NCBI GenBank assembly: GCA_038496675.1
Contig: CM076661.1
Span: forward strand, 11,192,745-11,256,744
Direction of reading: 5' to 3'
Source: Rachycentron canadum
Lineage: Eukaryota; Chordata; Actinopteri; Carangiformes; Rachycentridae
DNA: 64,000 nt
In this document: piece by piece, positions 44,047-56,029 of the stretch
Numbering within the stretch: position 1 is the stretch's first letter
Layout: every line of letters begins with the position of its first letter
Notes under the pieces: model-generated
The model's input: only the letters and a program-made list of their open reading frames with translations
Told to the model about the DNA's origin: nothing
The model's database searches: none
Made by a program: the position numbers and the translations under genes

Positions 44047-45601
44047 GCACTGTCTGTCTTGCCATCAGCTAAACAGATGTGCTTGGTCTCAAGATTTCTC
44101 AGTTAGATCCCTCAAAGGGAAAGTATCATTGATTATAAAATATCAAAGCAATAAACACATACCAGTAGGAAGGAAATAGGCCAAACACAACATTTATGAG
44201 AATGGTTTTCTGAAGTCAAGCAGGATGTTTGAGTTATCTTGGAGCCAGAAGGTTGTTGTGATGATGAGACTTCCAGTTATAAGCTATAAAAACATAAGAA
44301 ATTATACTTCCCATTTCCAAAGAACATATATTACATTATTTTCTTATCTATGATGAGAGAGAATGGACATTGCAAAGAAAAACAGTGACATTAGTGCAAA
44401 TCTTTAACGTTCTTATTTGAAGCGATAATAGATTTTGTATTAGAAATTATCTTCCCAGTTTTAAAACAGTATTCACTGTGGCTAAAACATAATAAATAAA
44501 CACCACCCTGCTTTAGAGTAGAATGAACTAACAGCACCTATATGTCATATATGTAATCTAGTATTCTTGAATGCAGCGAGGAGCCTAAGTCACAGTGTTG
44601 TCCATTTTTGTCAGCCACCACAAAAGGATGCTATAATGTTTGGACAGCAGGGCTCATCACATTCCCATGAATTATGGGAAGTGATGTAAACATAAAAGTC
44701 TTTTAATCGAATGTTTCTTTCCGTTAATGAAATGTCTCCCCCCTTATCTGGTTCCCTTATGATCCATATGTAAATGTCTAATACGGAACTATTTATCTGT
44801 TCAATTTGCCCTCTCTCTCTCTTTCTCCCCATCTCTCTTATCTAAAATTGTGCTGTAAATTTGGCTCTGTGAATGATTATGCTTATCGACCTGCCTGTAG
44901 ACCTCATATTAAAATTTTGTGGCATGATTAGCCTATTTATCTATATAATTGGATTGGAGTTTGTGTCTAAGTGTGCATGTGTGAAAGCTGCTGATTTAAA
45001 GGACCAAGAGAAATAAATACCAAGAAAGATGGCCAACACAATTGTGTCTCAGATTAATTTTATTTGCATACAATCAATAGTTTCACCCTTGAAATTTTTT
45101 GGAGTCTAATCAAGTTATACTTGCCCATGAGATTATTGAAAAGAAAACAACCTCAGGCATGGTGTAAAATGAGACAACATAGAATTTACTATCCTAGGGA
45201 TTAGTGTCATGAGACCAGGGAGATTTGCACAGGCAAAATGTGAACACTGCAACACAATGCATTACAATAGTTTCCGGCATGGTGTAATTCTTGCAAACAT
45301 CCCTAGGCTATTTATACCACTCCACTAGAATCTAATTGTGTCCAATATATAATCCAACTAAGAGTTACAGTGGCAGGGGTTCAAGTCCTGTCTAACATGA
45401 ATATTTAAGAGGTGCAGTGTTGAGGACAAGTGTGACAATTTGTGTTTGCCACTGTTTAACTGACTGTTTAACTGAGGTTTGAATGGGAAGAGTGGAGCGA
45501 GTGTTATGATGTCAGCTTCATTTGTGGTTTGCAATAGAGAGAAAAAATATTTAACCATTCAGCAAAAGAGATGAATTCAAAATAAATTACGTCATGGATG
45601 T
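44047..45601. other. Non-genic, AT-rich
   Basis: A POU octamer (ATTTGCAT, 45062) is the only motif noted. No gene recognised. Confidence 0.5.
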
Positions 45602-45668
45602 TGTGTGTGTTTGTGTGTGTGTGTGTGTGCATGTGTGCGCGCACGCATGTGTGTGTGTGTGTATGTGG
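45602..45668. repeat. (GT)n with GCGCGC core
   Basis: GT tracts flank GTGTGCGCGCACGC, giving about 60 bases of nearly perfect purine-pyrimidine alternation. Confidence 0.95.
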
Positions 45669-45929
45669 GGAGACCTCTGTACCCCATTAGGGTGTGGTCT
45701 GAGAGGCATGCCTAACACGAAATTATGCTCTTAGTTTTTGAATAGCATAAACGCACACATACGCGTGCACACACCCCTTTGTACTGTTTTGGAGCACAAA
45801 GTAAAGGAATTTCATTACCCCTCCAAAATTGATTGGGTAATGTTTTTCTAAAATCAATAGCGCCTCACTCAGTTTACTAATTGGATTACTTGTTTTTGCT
45901 CAAGGATGTCCAAATACAAAGGTAATGTG

Positions 45930-46240
45930 AATTGTTTATGAAATTATTAATTTAGAGGCTAATGTCAGTGACTAATGCACCTATATTTATTCATCTCTTG
46001 CAAACGTAAGATGCTTTCACAAAACACTCACAATAATAATATAGGTCGAGCTGGCTGTGAATGCCAGTAACTGGGATATTAATAGTCTTAATACTGATCA
46101 TTAATGAAGCTGTGCTTATTGAGACTGCTATGAGGACATGCTTGCTGAGTGTTTATTAATCAGGGAATAATAAGTAATCCGTGAACATTAATGGAAATGG
46201 ATGAGACTAATGGATGACGCCTGCTCTCTCCCACACTTAA
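45930..46240. promoter_or_regulatory. Candidate conserved non-coding block
   Basis: Dense homeodomain-type words in repeat-free DNA: AAATTATTAATTTAGAGG, GATATTAATAGTCTTAATAC, GATCATTAATGAAGC, GTTTATTAATCAGGG and GAACATTAATGG. One of the most motif-rich stretches of the window. Function is inferred. Confidence 0.45.
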
Positions 46241-47314
46241 GCCTCAGACTTCATTACTGACAGGCAGATTAGTGGAAAGGAGAAAGAGCATAACAGACTC
46301 CACCTGTGAACGTGCGTGCCCACGCAAACACACTCTTTCTCTCTCTCCTGTGACAACATGATGGAACACTGTCAAGCTCATTTGCTCTTCAATAGACTAT
46401 ACGTAATTAACAGTATCCTCTCAGAGAAGCTGCCGAGAATAAAATGAATAGACATCAAATAAATCATCTGGCAAGGTTGGCTTCTCCAGTGCTTCCAATC
46501 TTATTGTGGCATTTTTCACCAGTGCCCTCACTGCCTCAGAAGCTTCTCTGGATGGATATGGGAGTGTTTTTGCATCTGCTGTGTGGCTGGTGGATAGATT
46601 TTTTTTTTTTTCCCTCATCCTCTCTCGCTAACCATGATGGCTGTAGTCGCTCACTTCACACTAGCTGTCGCAGCGTAAAGTTAATTTCACCCAGGCCCTG
46701 AAATGTCCTTTAGCCATTCTCCATGAGCACATACCCAAGCCTCATCATACATCATCTGGATCTAATGTAGATGGGGGAACTCTGTAATATATCCCAAACT
46801 GTTCCGATTGCGTATCGCTATCACATCAACCAAAGGGTTAAGCACTTAGGAGAGACACGACAATACAAAGTTCTCCCCGCTGCACTATAACATGCTCTGT
46901 GAAAGTGATAAGAGTGTCTGATCATGCATCCCAGCATTCTATATCAGTCTCTATATAATGGATCCCCCCAATGAGTCCTTGTAGCTGCATTATTTAGATG
47001 GAATAAAACGCCAGAAGGAAGGAAGTTGGGATTCAGTGTTTCATAAACCAGGGAGTGTGATCGTCTAAATGTTGACTGGAGCCTGCAACAATGACTGTGG
47101 CTGCATTTGTGCAGTGCCGGGGGGGGTTGATAGGTGAAAGACATCTAGGTTATTTATTTTTGTTGCTGTTGTTGTGTGTGGGCAAAGGGCAGAGAGAAAA
47201 TAGCAGAAGAGGGGACACGGCAAAGTTATCTTGTTCTGTTTCTGAATTATTGTGAATGAAAGACTGTTTTGGAAAATAAAACCTTCCATACCAAATATGC
47301 TGATGAGAATCACC
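46241..47314. other. Non-genic, nothing distinctive
   Basis: A T12 run near 46600. No gene recognised. Confidence 0.5.
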
Positions 47315-47636
47315 AAACATGTTTATTCACTTTCTTGCTGAGAGTTAGATGAGAGGATCGATACCATTCTCTTGTCTGTGTGATAAGAAGCTACCACCAT
47401 CGGCTAGTTAGCTTAGCTTCAAGATTGGGAACAGGGGGTAGCGGTTAGCTTCTGTCCAAAGATAACAAAATGTACCTCCCAGAGTTTTGTGCAGGACTGT
47501 TGTTTGGCCCGGTGGCTGAGCTTACTGGCCTCTGGCGGTTTAAATTCACAGCACGCGAGAGTGGCGTCTGTCTTCTCATCTAACTCCCTGAATTAAATTG
47601 AAGAGGATTTCCTGAGATTTCCCACTATTCCTTTGA
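47315..47636. mobile_element. Non-autonomous percomorph foldback (MITE-type) element
   Basis: The copy starts near TTTATTCACTTTCTTGCTGA and GAGTTAGATGAGAGGATCG. It contains GTTAGCTTAGCTTCAAGATT, GGGAACAGGGGG and CTGTCCAAAGATAACAAAAT, and ends with TTCTCATCTAACTCCCTG and CCCACTATTCCTTT. I recognise this order of words as a very common dispersed repeat of percomorph fish genomes. The two ends (TTAGATGAGA, TCTCATCTAA) are mutually inverted. It carries no coding capacity and depends on a transposase encoded elsewhere. It is diverged from the usual sequence; boundaries are approximate by about 15 bases. I cannot give the database name with certainty. Confidence 0.85.
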
Positions 47637-47782
47637 TAAGAAGCCCATATGACTCTCAAAATCTTAGCTACCTGTGTATTTTAAGACCTAAAGGGCACAA
47701 CCGAAGAATTATTTCATATTTGATAAAACTGTAAATTATTTTTCAGGTTTATCAGTTTCATGGATTGTTACAAAAATTGTTG

Positions 47783-47813
47783 TTTTTTTGTTTTGTTTTT
47801 TTTTTTTTTTTTT
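47783..47813. repeat. Poly-T with G interruptions
   Basis: T runs of 7, 4 and 18 separated by single G. Confidence 0.9.
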
Positions 47814-50800
47814 GTGAAAAATACCCATCACAATTTCAGTTAACCAGAACCCAAGATGCTAATGCAAAGCATTTTTGCTTTTTGAACAACTTAGTGACTT
47901 ACAATGACTAGCCAGATGTTTCAGCACTAGCTGCAACTGCACCTCCTTTATTTTTACACCTATGCCTCAGACAGAAAAGCTTAATGTCCTGAACACCCAG
48001 ACAAAACGCACATGACAGAAGTGGTTTGCTTTGTTTTTGCCCATAAGCTGCAGAGGCAGCAGAGGCCTGTACAGCCTGCAGGTATGAGACACCACAGTTT
48101 CACCTGAAGTGACACACTTACAGCAAAAGTGACGTCCTACGTATCCCCACCGCTCAGTTGCTGTAAACTCACGGCAGTATTGTAAAACAAACCAAAATAT
48201 ACTGAATGCTATACAGTATTTATTTTGGCTTAGAAAATAAAAAGATGCTAAAATCACTTGACAGTGTGTCAGTGAGCTGACGTGATTGTACCCAAACTGA
48301 GGCGCAAACTCAGACCAGGAAATTTCAGGCTGAACATAGGGACCTAATTTCTCTGTCAGTGAAGCATGGGCAACAGGGCACAGACTGAGGGATCTCCGAG
48401 CCGTGTGAAAAGTGCCACTGATCATCAAGCTCAAGCATTTTTTCTTTCTGTCATGGCTGTCGCCGGCGAGCAAAGCAGAGCCCAGAAGTCTCCATCATCA
48501 GCCTCAGACCCCGAGGACAGGAGAAATCACATTATATCTGCTGTCACACAAAGTCACTGTCAAGGTGTGGTAGAGAGAGCACACAGCAGCTTTGGTGTGA
48601 TGCTGGAGACCCAGAAATACCTCAGGCGCCTCATCTCAGCCCCCGGCTAGAACCAAGCTGCAATTCTAACAAGTGAGGCACATTTCACAGTGATTTAAGG
48701 TAGAGAAACACCTCTCTCATCTCGTTTGTACTTACAAAACCTCTGAGTCTTAAAATTCTGTGTGCTGAGGTGATGGTGGAGTGTAAAGAGTTCAGCAGAA
48801 GGGATATGCAATTTAGTTAACCTTGTGTTCACTTCAGGCACTTCATCACAATTTGATAAAGAGGGTTTCATTTTAACACTGGCTCGCCCCCTCCAGGTTT
48901 TCTAATAAGACGAACTGCCTATCAAACCTGTGCCATGGATGATGAAACTGCAGTGCAATAGTGAACAGAGAGGTGTGGAGCAGAGCTGTGTGCATCAGTG
49001 TGCTTGTTCAGCACACACAAGCATGCTCTCTACCTCTCTCTCTTCCTCCCTGTCTCGCTCTCACACGCACACATTTTGCTCTGCTGACCATGTTGTGTTG
49101 ATGGACTTCCAGAGGGACTGCTTCTCAGGAGGTAAAGCTGCTGCCCAATGCAGGACAAAAAAAAAAACTCTTAGGATTGTGCAGCAGATGGAATTAAACA
49201 CAGGCACACACATATACACTTACACACAAGGCTCTGGAGGAATGTGGTGTCACTTCACTCATTCAGCCATGTCTGTGAATCAATTTATCACTTTTTTTAT
49301 CAGTCACTTCAAGCTGCAGTATGTGTAATCTCTGTTCAGTTGGTTTGGATTCGAATAATGTTTTGCCTTTTTTTTTTTGTCTTGTAGCGGGTGCAGTGAA
49401 AGAGAAAAACGAGGAAAAAGGAAAAAAAAGAGGAGAATGGAGAAAATAGAGCACTGTTGTTGGTTGACAGTGGTGCAGATACTTTTTCTCCCAACTGCAA
49501 ACTAAAGAATATGTAGTAGTTAGGATGAGTTTGTCATTGTTTAAGGGCCTTTAGGGATTGTATCTCATAAACCTTTCATAGAGTATTTCCAGCAAATGTG
49601 AGGCATTTTTTAATTCCAAAGTCTTTGATTCTCTGGAGAAAACCGAGACACTGGAACTTGCCACAGCGTGCTCGCGCTGTATCTATGCCCGCCATCTGAA
49701 TTCCCAGGGAACCTGAAAGCACACACTTTGTTATTCATGATCACTGTAAGTTTCCACCGGTTGTTTGCCTTTCTCACCCAGTTTATGTGTTGAAGTCGTT
49801 AGTCATTCAGCACGGCGTGCTGGTTACAGATGTTAATGACACATCGGTTTAGATTGTTATTCAGTACATTAACATCCAACAGTGACTGGTGGCATGACAT
49901 GCCCTGGACCTCTGGCTCTCTCCAGCTCCCGCAGCAGCAGCAGCAGCCCACCCCTCCAGCCCACCTTGCACTCCCTCATCGCCAGAGTAGGATCAGCAAA
50001 AACAGACCCCCAATCCCTCAGAGAGGCCAACTCTATTTCATGTCATGAATAGCAAATGGGCTGTGTATGGTTAAAAAAGAAAAAGAAATAAAAAAAGTTT
50101 GGTTTACACTTTTCCCCTCCTTTTAAAGAACTATGCTACAGATGTGTACCAACAAGGTGATTTTAGACTGTTTAGCACAGCTGGTGATGAATACAATCAG
50201 GGCTATTGTTCATCACATTATAAAGCATAGATTCTTACTTTTTTGTCTAATAGAAAATACGTACCCATTAACTAGGAAAAAAAACAATTTGTGCTTTCAT
50301 GCATTTGCTCTGCTTCAGTTCCTGGAAATGCATTTACATGTTGAAATATTATTAGAACCAGGACACATACACAGTAATTGTGAGGTGATAAATTATCGCC
50401 CAGGATAAAGAAGATGTAGCTTATTCTCTGTGCGTTAAAATGAGGTTGCACTGTATTATCCATCTAAGTTAAGTTAATTTCATCATGGGCCACCATGCTT
50501 TAACATACTCTTTAGTCACACAAGTAAACACATATGAGACAGCCACTTACATATTTACTATAGGGCACTATCTGTAAAATTGAGTGTAGACAAGTGAAAG
50601 CTGCTGGGTACATAATAGCAGATGGAAACATGGGGATATTTTGCTGTACATGTGATGCTTTTCTCATGTTTGAGTAAATGGATGAGGTTGATTAGCTGAT
50701 GCTCATTATGACCGCAGTGGTGGAGTGAGTTGAGCCTAGCAGATCTGGCCTCATTTCCCTTCATGTTGCTGCAAATTAAATGGATCCTATGTAGCAATGA

Positions 50801-50860
50801 AAGCTCAAAGCTTGGCCTTGGTCTTCATCTGATGAAATGGTACATCTGTTATGGGAAATA
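47814..50860. other. Non-genic; chance-length frames
   Basis: A 168-codon minus-strand frame (47967-48473) and a 132-codon plus-strand frame (48930-49328) are present, but neither resembles a known protein. The second crosses CT- and CA-rich sequence. A short (CAG) run is at 49931-49946. No gene is called. Confidence 0.45.
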
Positions 50861-50970
50861 AGATGTGTGTGTATGTGTGCGTGAGAGGGACGGAGGGAGG
50901 GACAGAGGGAGGGAGGGAGGCTGAATTGGAACAAGGGGGAGACAGAAAGAGAGGGAAAGGAGAGAGAGTA
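50861..50970. repeat. GT patch and (GGGA)n purine tract
   Basis: A short GT tract followed by GGGA/GGAG and GAGA repeats. The 192-codon complementary-strand frame covering it is partly a product of this tract. Confidence 0.9.
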
Positions 50971-53900
50971 GGTAAATAGATCGATATACCCCACTTCACC
51001 GTGGCCCTACCAACAGAGTGAGCGAGAGATAAAGTGAGAAACGATAAGATCAGAGCACTGTAAATTCTTCCTCTATTCTGCTCAGTGCACTGTGTTTCTC
51101 TGCATGGTGAAGAGACCCAGAAAGCCTCTAGATCATAGGTTTGGTTTTGAAGACAGAATATTAACACGGTGATCCATTTCCACGCATTCAGGAGGAAGCA
51201 GGTTCTCTTAGCTTCAACAGGAGGAGCTGAACACCTCTGGGTTCCACGGGTGTGGATGATGTATGAAGTGGCTGCTCTGTTTATGAACGGTAACAGAGGA
51301 GAGCAACAAAAGGAGAGAAATCGAAAGGACAAAGAGAGCCAAGGAGAGGAAAGAATTGAAAGAGTGGTCCTCTGCCGCTCCATGAATAAAATGAAGTGTT
51401 TATTTTCACTACATGGTGGTCACACCAGCCCGCATGGGGCATTTTTCACACTTTTAGTAAACTGCAGTCTATTGTCTAACCTCTACCCACAGTTTGAACA
51501 TATGATTGAATACCAGGCATCACAGATGATGCAAATCCTAGTTTGGCGACAAGGTTCTCCTTCTCCACCCTGTTTGTGCTGAGCAGTCTTTTCAGAGCCA
51601 CCGATGTTTAACCTCACAGGCTGTGAAAAGACTCACGACTCTCAATAGAGGTAACCCTACGTAGCACACTTGCATGAAAAGAAAATGACAATTCTCAAGT
51701 AGAGTATCAAGTGTCACAAGGGGAAGTGCTGATGCGGGATCACTGACAAGATCCTTTTCACAATCTCATTCATAATAAAGAAGGCAAACATTTTCTACGT
51801 CAGCACTCTCACTTTTGGTGAAGATGCACAGACACAGGCCAATGTCTTTTTCAGTCTTTATTCCCAGTGAAACATTAGTAGTAAAACATTTATATAGTAT
51901 TTATTCCAGTGTTTATTTGGGCACCAGATACTGTTTGATTTTTAGTTTTAGGCTGTTCCACATTTTAGTTTAGTTTACAGCTGGTCCCATCTTTTTTTGT
52001 GTACAGTTCCCCAGGTATGCAGGTATGATTCTCGTCCGTAACGAGTGTAGATCGGCGGAAAAGACACTGGTTGAGCCAGGTGCTCTGCAGTAATACAACA
52101 GATTGACTGCTCTCAGTAAATCCAGTTATCATTTCCAGACTGTCTGTTTGAACAGACCTGGTCTCGCTGTCATCCCTGCTCTCCAAGCATTATTTCACCT
52201 ACTTCTGCTCTCTATTCAGACCAAGTACTTGGAAGGTGGATTCATTTACTAAAATACTATTCATTTTCTCAGTCTTTTTTCAAAGAAGAAGCTAGAGTGT
52301 TGGATGATGTAATGATATTTATTTAGTCAATAGTATCAATCCCAGAACTTAATCATTTTAAGAGCAACATGAAAGCCTAACCACAGGTCTTTAGACTTGA
52401 TTGGCTGGCTAGCATGCTAATACAAGCAGATACATAAAAAGAGACCTACATATTTATAATTTATACACAATACCTTCTATCTCTCTGTCAAACACACACC
52501 CAGAGAGCAAAGCCAAAATGAGCAAGCCCATAATCATTAGGCACTGGAAACCACGGGGCGAGGAGAGATCCGGATTGAACTCCATTAGCACTGAACCGAG
52601 AGAACACCCAGCATGGCTCTCACCTGCTTGCTTTGAGACCCCCCAAATAGTCCCACATTTCCAATTCCCTGATAAACATGCACCCACACACACAGACACA
52701 AACACACAGGCAAACGCACTCACATACAGTAACCCTCAACTCTGACCCGACTAAACTAACAGGATGTGTTGTGCATCTATAAACATGAATTCCATCTACA
52801 GAGAATAAACAGATATGCATGGATCTACATGCACAACACACAGCATGTAGCTTTATATGTTATGTTCAAATGGATAGGAAATGAAAATAGATTTGCTTTT
52901 GAAAATGGAAGGTCTTAATTCCTTTGGTAAAATGTGGTGCATTAATGAAGGTCAGGGGTGCATCTCTGTCCATAACTTGTGGCCATTGTCATTGCAGAAT
53001 GGGTGATATCACAAGTATGCTTTTGTTTAAGTGAGAAGGAGGAAGAGAAAGAGAGACAAGTGAAGGAAGACGAGGCAGTTACTATGTGTGGCACAACTAT
53101 AATAACCAAATCAAGCAACAAACCAAATGAGCAGCAGCAGACTTCTGGGAGAGCCAGTCACTTGCATGGCATTTAGTAAAAAAGCAACATGACAGTTAGC
53201 TGCTCCACAACAAGCTGTCAGACTACTGAACCTGCATAAAATGTGCTTATTGCCAGCATTCAACTGATGATGCCTTATCACTAGTACAGCTTTTTGCTTT
53301 CCTGAACTCTGTAGCATGACTTGAAATGACTTGAAGGACTTAGTTTTCACCAGCTCCTGAGGGAAATGTCTGTGAAATGCTCCATTATGTTCACCAGCTT
53401 TAGTCCGGTGTTTGATGCTGGTCAGGTGGCATCATTTGTTTATTCAAGTTTTTTCTCCCCCTCAAAAGAGCAGCCTATCGCGTCTGGAAAAGACCAGAGA
53501 GACTGAGCCACAACGCTTAAGTTTCAACCCATAAAAACGAAACAATGAGCTGAAAGATGCTAAAACACAATGGAAGCAAGGGTAACTGTACTGTAATCAA
53601 GCATTTCCTTTCCTACAACATTATTTTCAAATAAATCTCATACATTATTATGCATTATTATTCGTAATCTTATAAGTATATCCTGCTACATGCAAAACTA
53701 TAATTTTACATTTAGATTTTGAGGCATGTTAAACTATATTACTACTAAATCATGAATAAACCACCCTACAGTGCAGTACATGTATTCATACTTAACTGTT
53801 GCTCCCATGTTAATGATTGCGACCTTCACTCCAGACGCCTCTCAGAGCAATTCCCTAAGCTTCCTCTGTGTCTCACCAGGCCGTGAGTATCATTCAGCAT

Positions 53901-54269
53901 CTTCATCATCATCTTCATATAATCATCTTCTAATGCTTTGAATAAATCCAAAGTCATGAGGAGAGTGGGACTCCATTTTGTAAGTTATTCAATTAACTAA
54001 TGAGAAATGTCTTGTTAATAACTGATCGAGGGTCGTCATTAAAGGGTGCTCGAACAGCCACGTTCCTCTCTCTCTCCACCCGCTTCCCTCAAAATGATCA
54101 TTATAAGACACGTGGCACAGTCACTATAGTATTGTCACTTCCGAAGTGTTTCATCAGAATCAAGATCAAATCAAAGGATTTTGATTGATGTCATGGTGCC
54201 GGGAACAATCAAGGAGCCCCGATTTGTTACAAGCCCCAGTAAAGCAGTTTTAAAGTGTGCTTAATGATG
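50971..54269. other. Non-genic, little recognised
   Basis: Includes a CA-rich patch (52682-52735) and a 73-codon minus-strand frame (51965-52186) that is hydrophilic but lacks a good acceptor. A POU octamer (ATGCAAAT) is at 51529. No gene or known repeat recognised. Confidence 0.45.
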
Positions 54270-54545
54270 TATACCCCTTTTGTTTTGCATATTTATTTGA
54301 TATTCATGAAGTGTCCAGGCACACTGACTTGACATGCGTCTCCATGGTGATAAATTATTGAGAGGTCTTTTCAGTGAGGCAGTTGAAAAGCAACTCCATT
54401 AATAATGTACAAGTCTGTGTACTCTTATAATTGTGTTATTTTCCCTGGAAAGTTCAGTCTCGCTTTTGTTGGGTGGCTTTGATATGTGGACAGTGGCCAG
54501 CACTTAGGAGCATGTTCTTTAAATGGAGCCATTTGGTGTAACTTT
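54270..54545. promoter_or_regulatory. Candidate conserved non-coding block
   Basis: TTTTGCATATTTATTTG, GATATTCATGAAG, GGTGATAAATTATTGAG and CTCCATTAATAATGTAC lie in 275 repeat-free bases. Enhancer-like composition; function is inferred. Confidence 0.4.
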
Positions 54546-55702
54546 CAGACGTGATGGGGATTTATCAAGTTGCTCTTGTTGGTGTTTAGTACAGTGATTG
54601 TACAAAACTAACACACTTTGCTTGGACAGATTTGGTTTTGTTTGTCAGTGGCATATTGGCCTGTTTTACTCATCTCCTTGCATGTGCTCGTATTCCAGAC
54701 AAAAGGATGGAAAATTCTTTCTTGTTGCTGCTCTGAAAGTCTTCCCAATGAGATTACCCCCTTCGATCATATGCCAGCCCTTGCCCTATTGTGAGGGTAA
54801 AGCCCTAATGTTTAAACCCTTGGAATAATTCTGTTGCTGAGAGACTTTGGATCACATTAGTAGTCTTTGGCCAGGCTGCTCCACACCGCCATGAAATACC
54901 GGTAGTTTCATCAGTCAGGAGTGTGCAGGCCTGTTTTCAACAGAGTAGCTCCAGCGCTGTTTCTGTGAGAGGATTGGAGAGGACATGTGTAATGTGTGTG
55001 AAAGGATGTCCTGTTGAGTGAGAGCCAGCCTCATCTGTGCCAGCTCCCTACCTCTCCCTCTCCCTCTGCTCTCCCATCCCTCCCTTCTTTCTCGGTTTTA
55101 TGCCACTCTGCTCCTCTTTCTCTCACATTCCCTCTCATGTCTTTCTGTCTTTATAATGTCTCTCATTTCATTTCTACACACACGAAGCAACTAAAACACA
55201 CACTCTATGCCCGATGTCTCACTCAAGTGCAAACACACACCCACACAATCTGTCTCTCTGCTTCTCTCTCTCCCTCTTTTCCATCCTTTTTTCCCCTCTT
55301 TTCTCTCATCCTCAGTCAATTATACAGATGTCTAATGCTTTCTCCCTGCTGTAGGGAGCGGACAGAGCATCTATCATCCTCGGGGGGATGGTGGTGATGG
55401 TGGGGGGTGTGAGCCCCACGCTTTCCTCTGCAGTTGAACACTCGTTCCTTTGGGCTGGAAGGACGCCAGTCGACTGGGGATCAAACCTTGGCCCTCGGCC
55501 CGGCAGCAGGCTTCCACATCTCTCTCCCTTCACCACCAGATCTGGGCCACATCCATGTGGGCCAGCAGCAGGCAGCTTTTTTTGCTGGTATCTAATCTGT
55601 TGTTTGTTCTTGCAAGTGTGCTGTTGGTGAGTAGAAAAGGATGTTGAGGAAGAAATAGAGGGGAGAAACATGCCGGTATCAGAGATACCAGCAGAGCCTC
55701 TG
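54546..55702. other. Non-genic; CT-rich tract
   Basis: Bases 55040-55320 are CT-rich with CA patches, giving open frames without biological meaning. Bases 55380-55590 are GC-richer; two overlapping frames there are unrecognised. Confidence 0.45.
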
Positions 55703-55748
55703 TGGCATAAAGGTGATGTTTGCCAATCAGATTTCTGGGGATTGAATC
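55703..55748 (+). repeat. tRNA-like A-box/B-box pair, possible SINE head (weak)
   Basis: TGGCATAAAGG (55703) fits the RNA polymerase III A box exactly. GGATTGAATC (55739) fits the B box with two mismatches. The context GCCTCTGTGGC upstream resembles tRNA-derived SINE heads. No SINE tail is seen, so this may be chance. Confidence 0.2.
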
Positions 55749-55989
55749 AGCAGGATAAGACTACCAGGGCTACTAAGAACTGTATGTGTGGGGCATGCTC
55801 TACAGTTCTGTCAGGCCATGATACTAAACTACTTTAACATGGTTCTTTTAGCCAGTTGAGGTGTATATACTACACCAACCAAACATGTTAGAAAGGTGCA
55901 GTAACTATCCCTGTCTCCCCACTGCAAACAAGCTGAGACAGAGAAAAGTGTGGGGTGAGCTTAGGCCAACTAACAAGAGACTGGAAAGC

Positions 55990-55998
55990 GTTTCTTTC

Positions 55999-56029
<31 letters not shown>
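55990..56029. repeat. (TTTC)n/(TTTTC)n pyrimidine tract
   Basis: Pure pyrimidine run ending in T10. Confidence 0.95.

Noticed and set aside
47967..48473. 168-codon minus-strand frame
   Set aside because: Mixed composition with many Cys and Ser but no recognisable domain, no splice context and no conservation evidence.
50805..51383. 192-codon minus-strand frame
   Set aside because: The C-terminal part is the complement of a GGGA tract, and the rest shows no family similarity or splice context.
51965..52186. 73-codon hydrophilic minus-strand frame with AATAAA words downstream of its stop
   Set aside because: No pyrimidine tract or acceptor precedes it, and AATAAA is common in AT-rich DNA.
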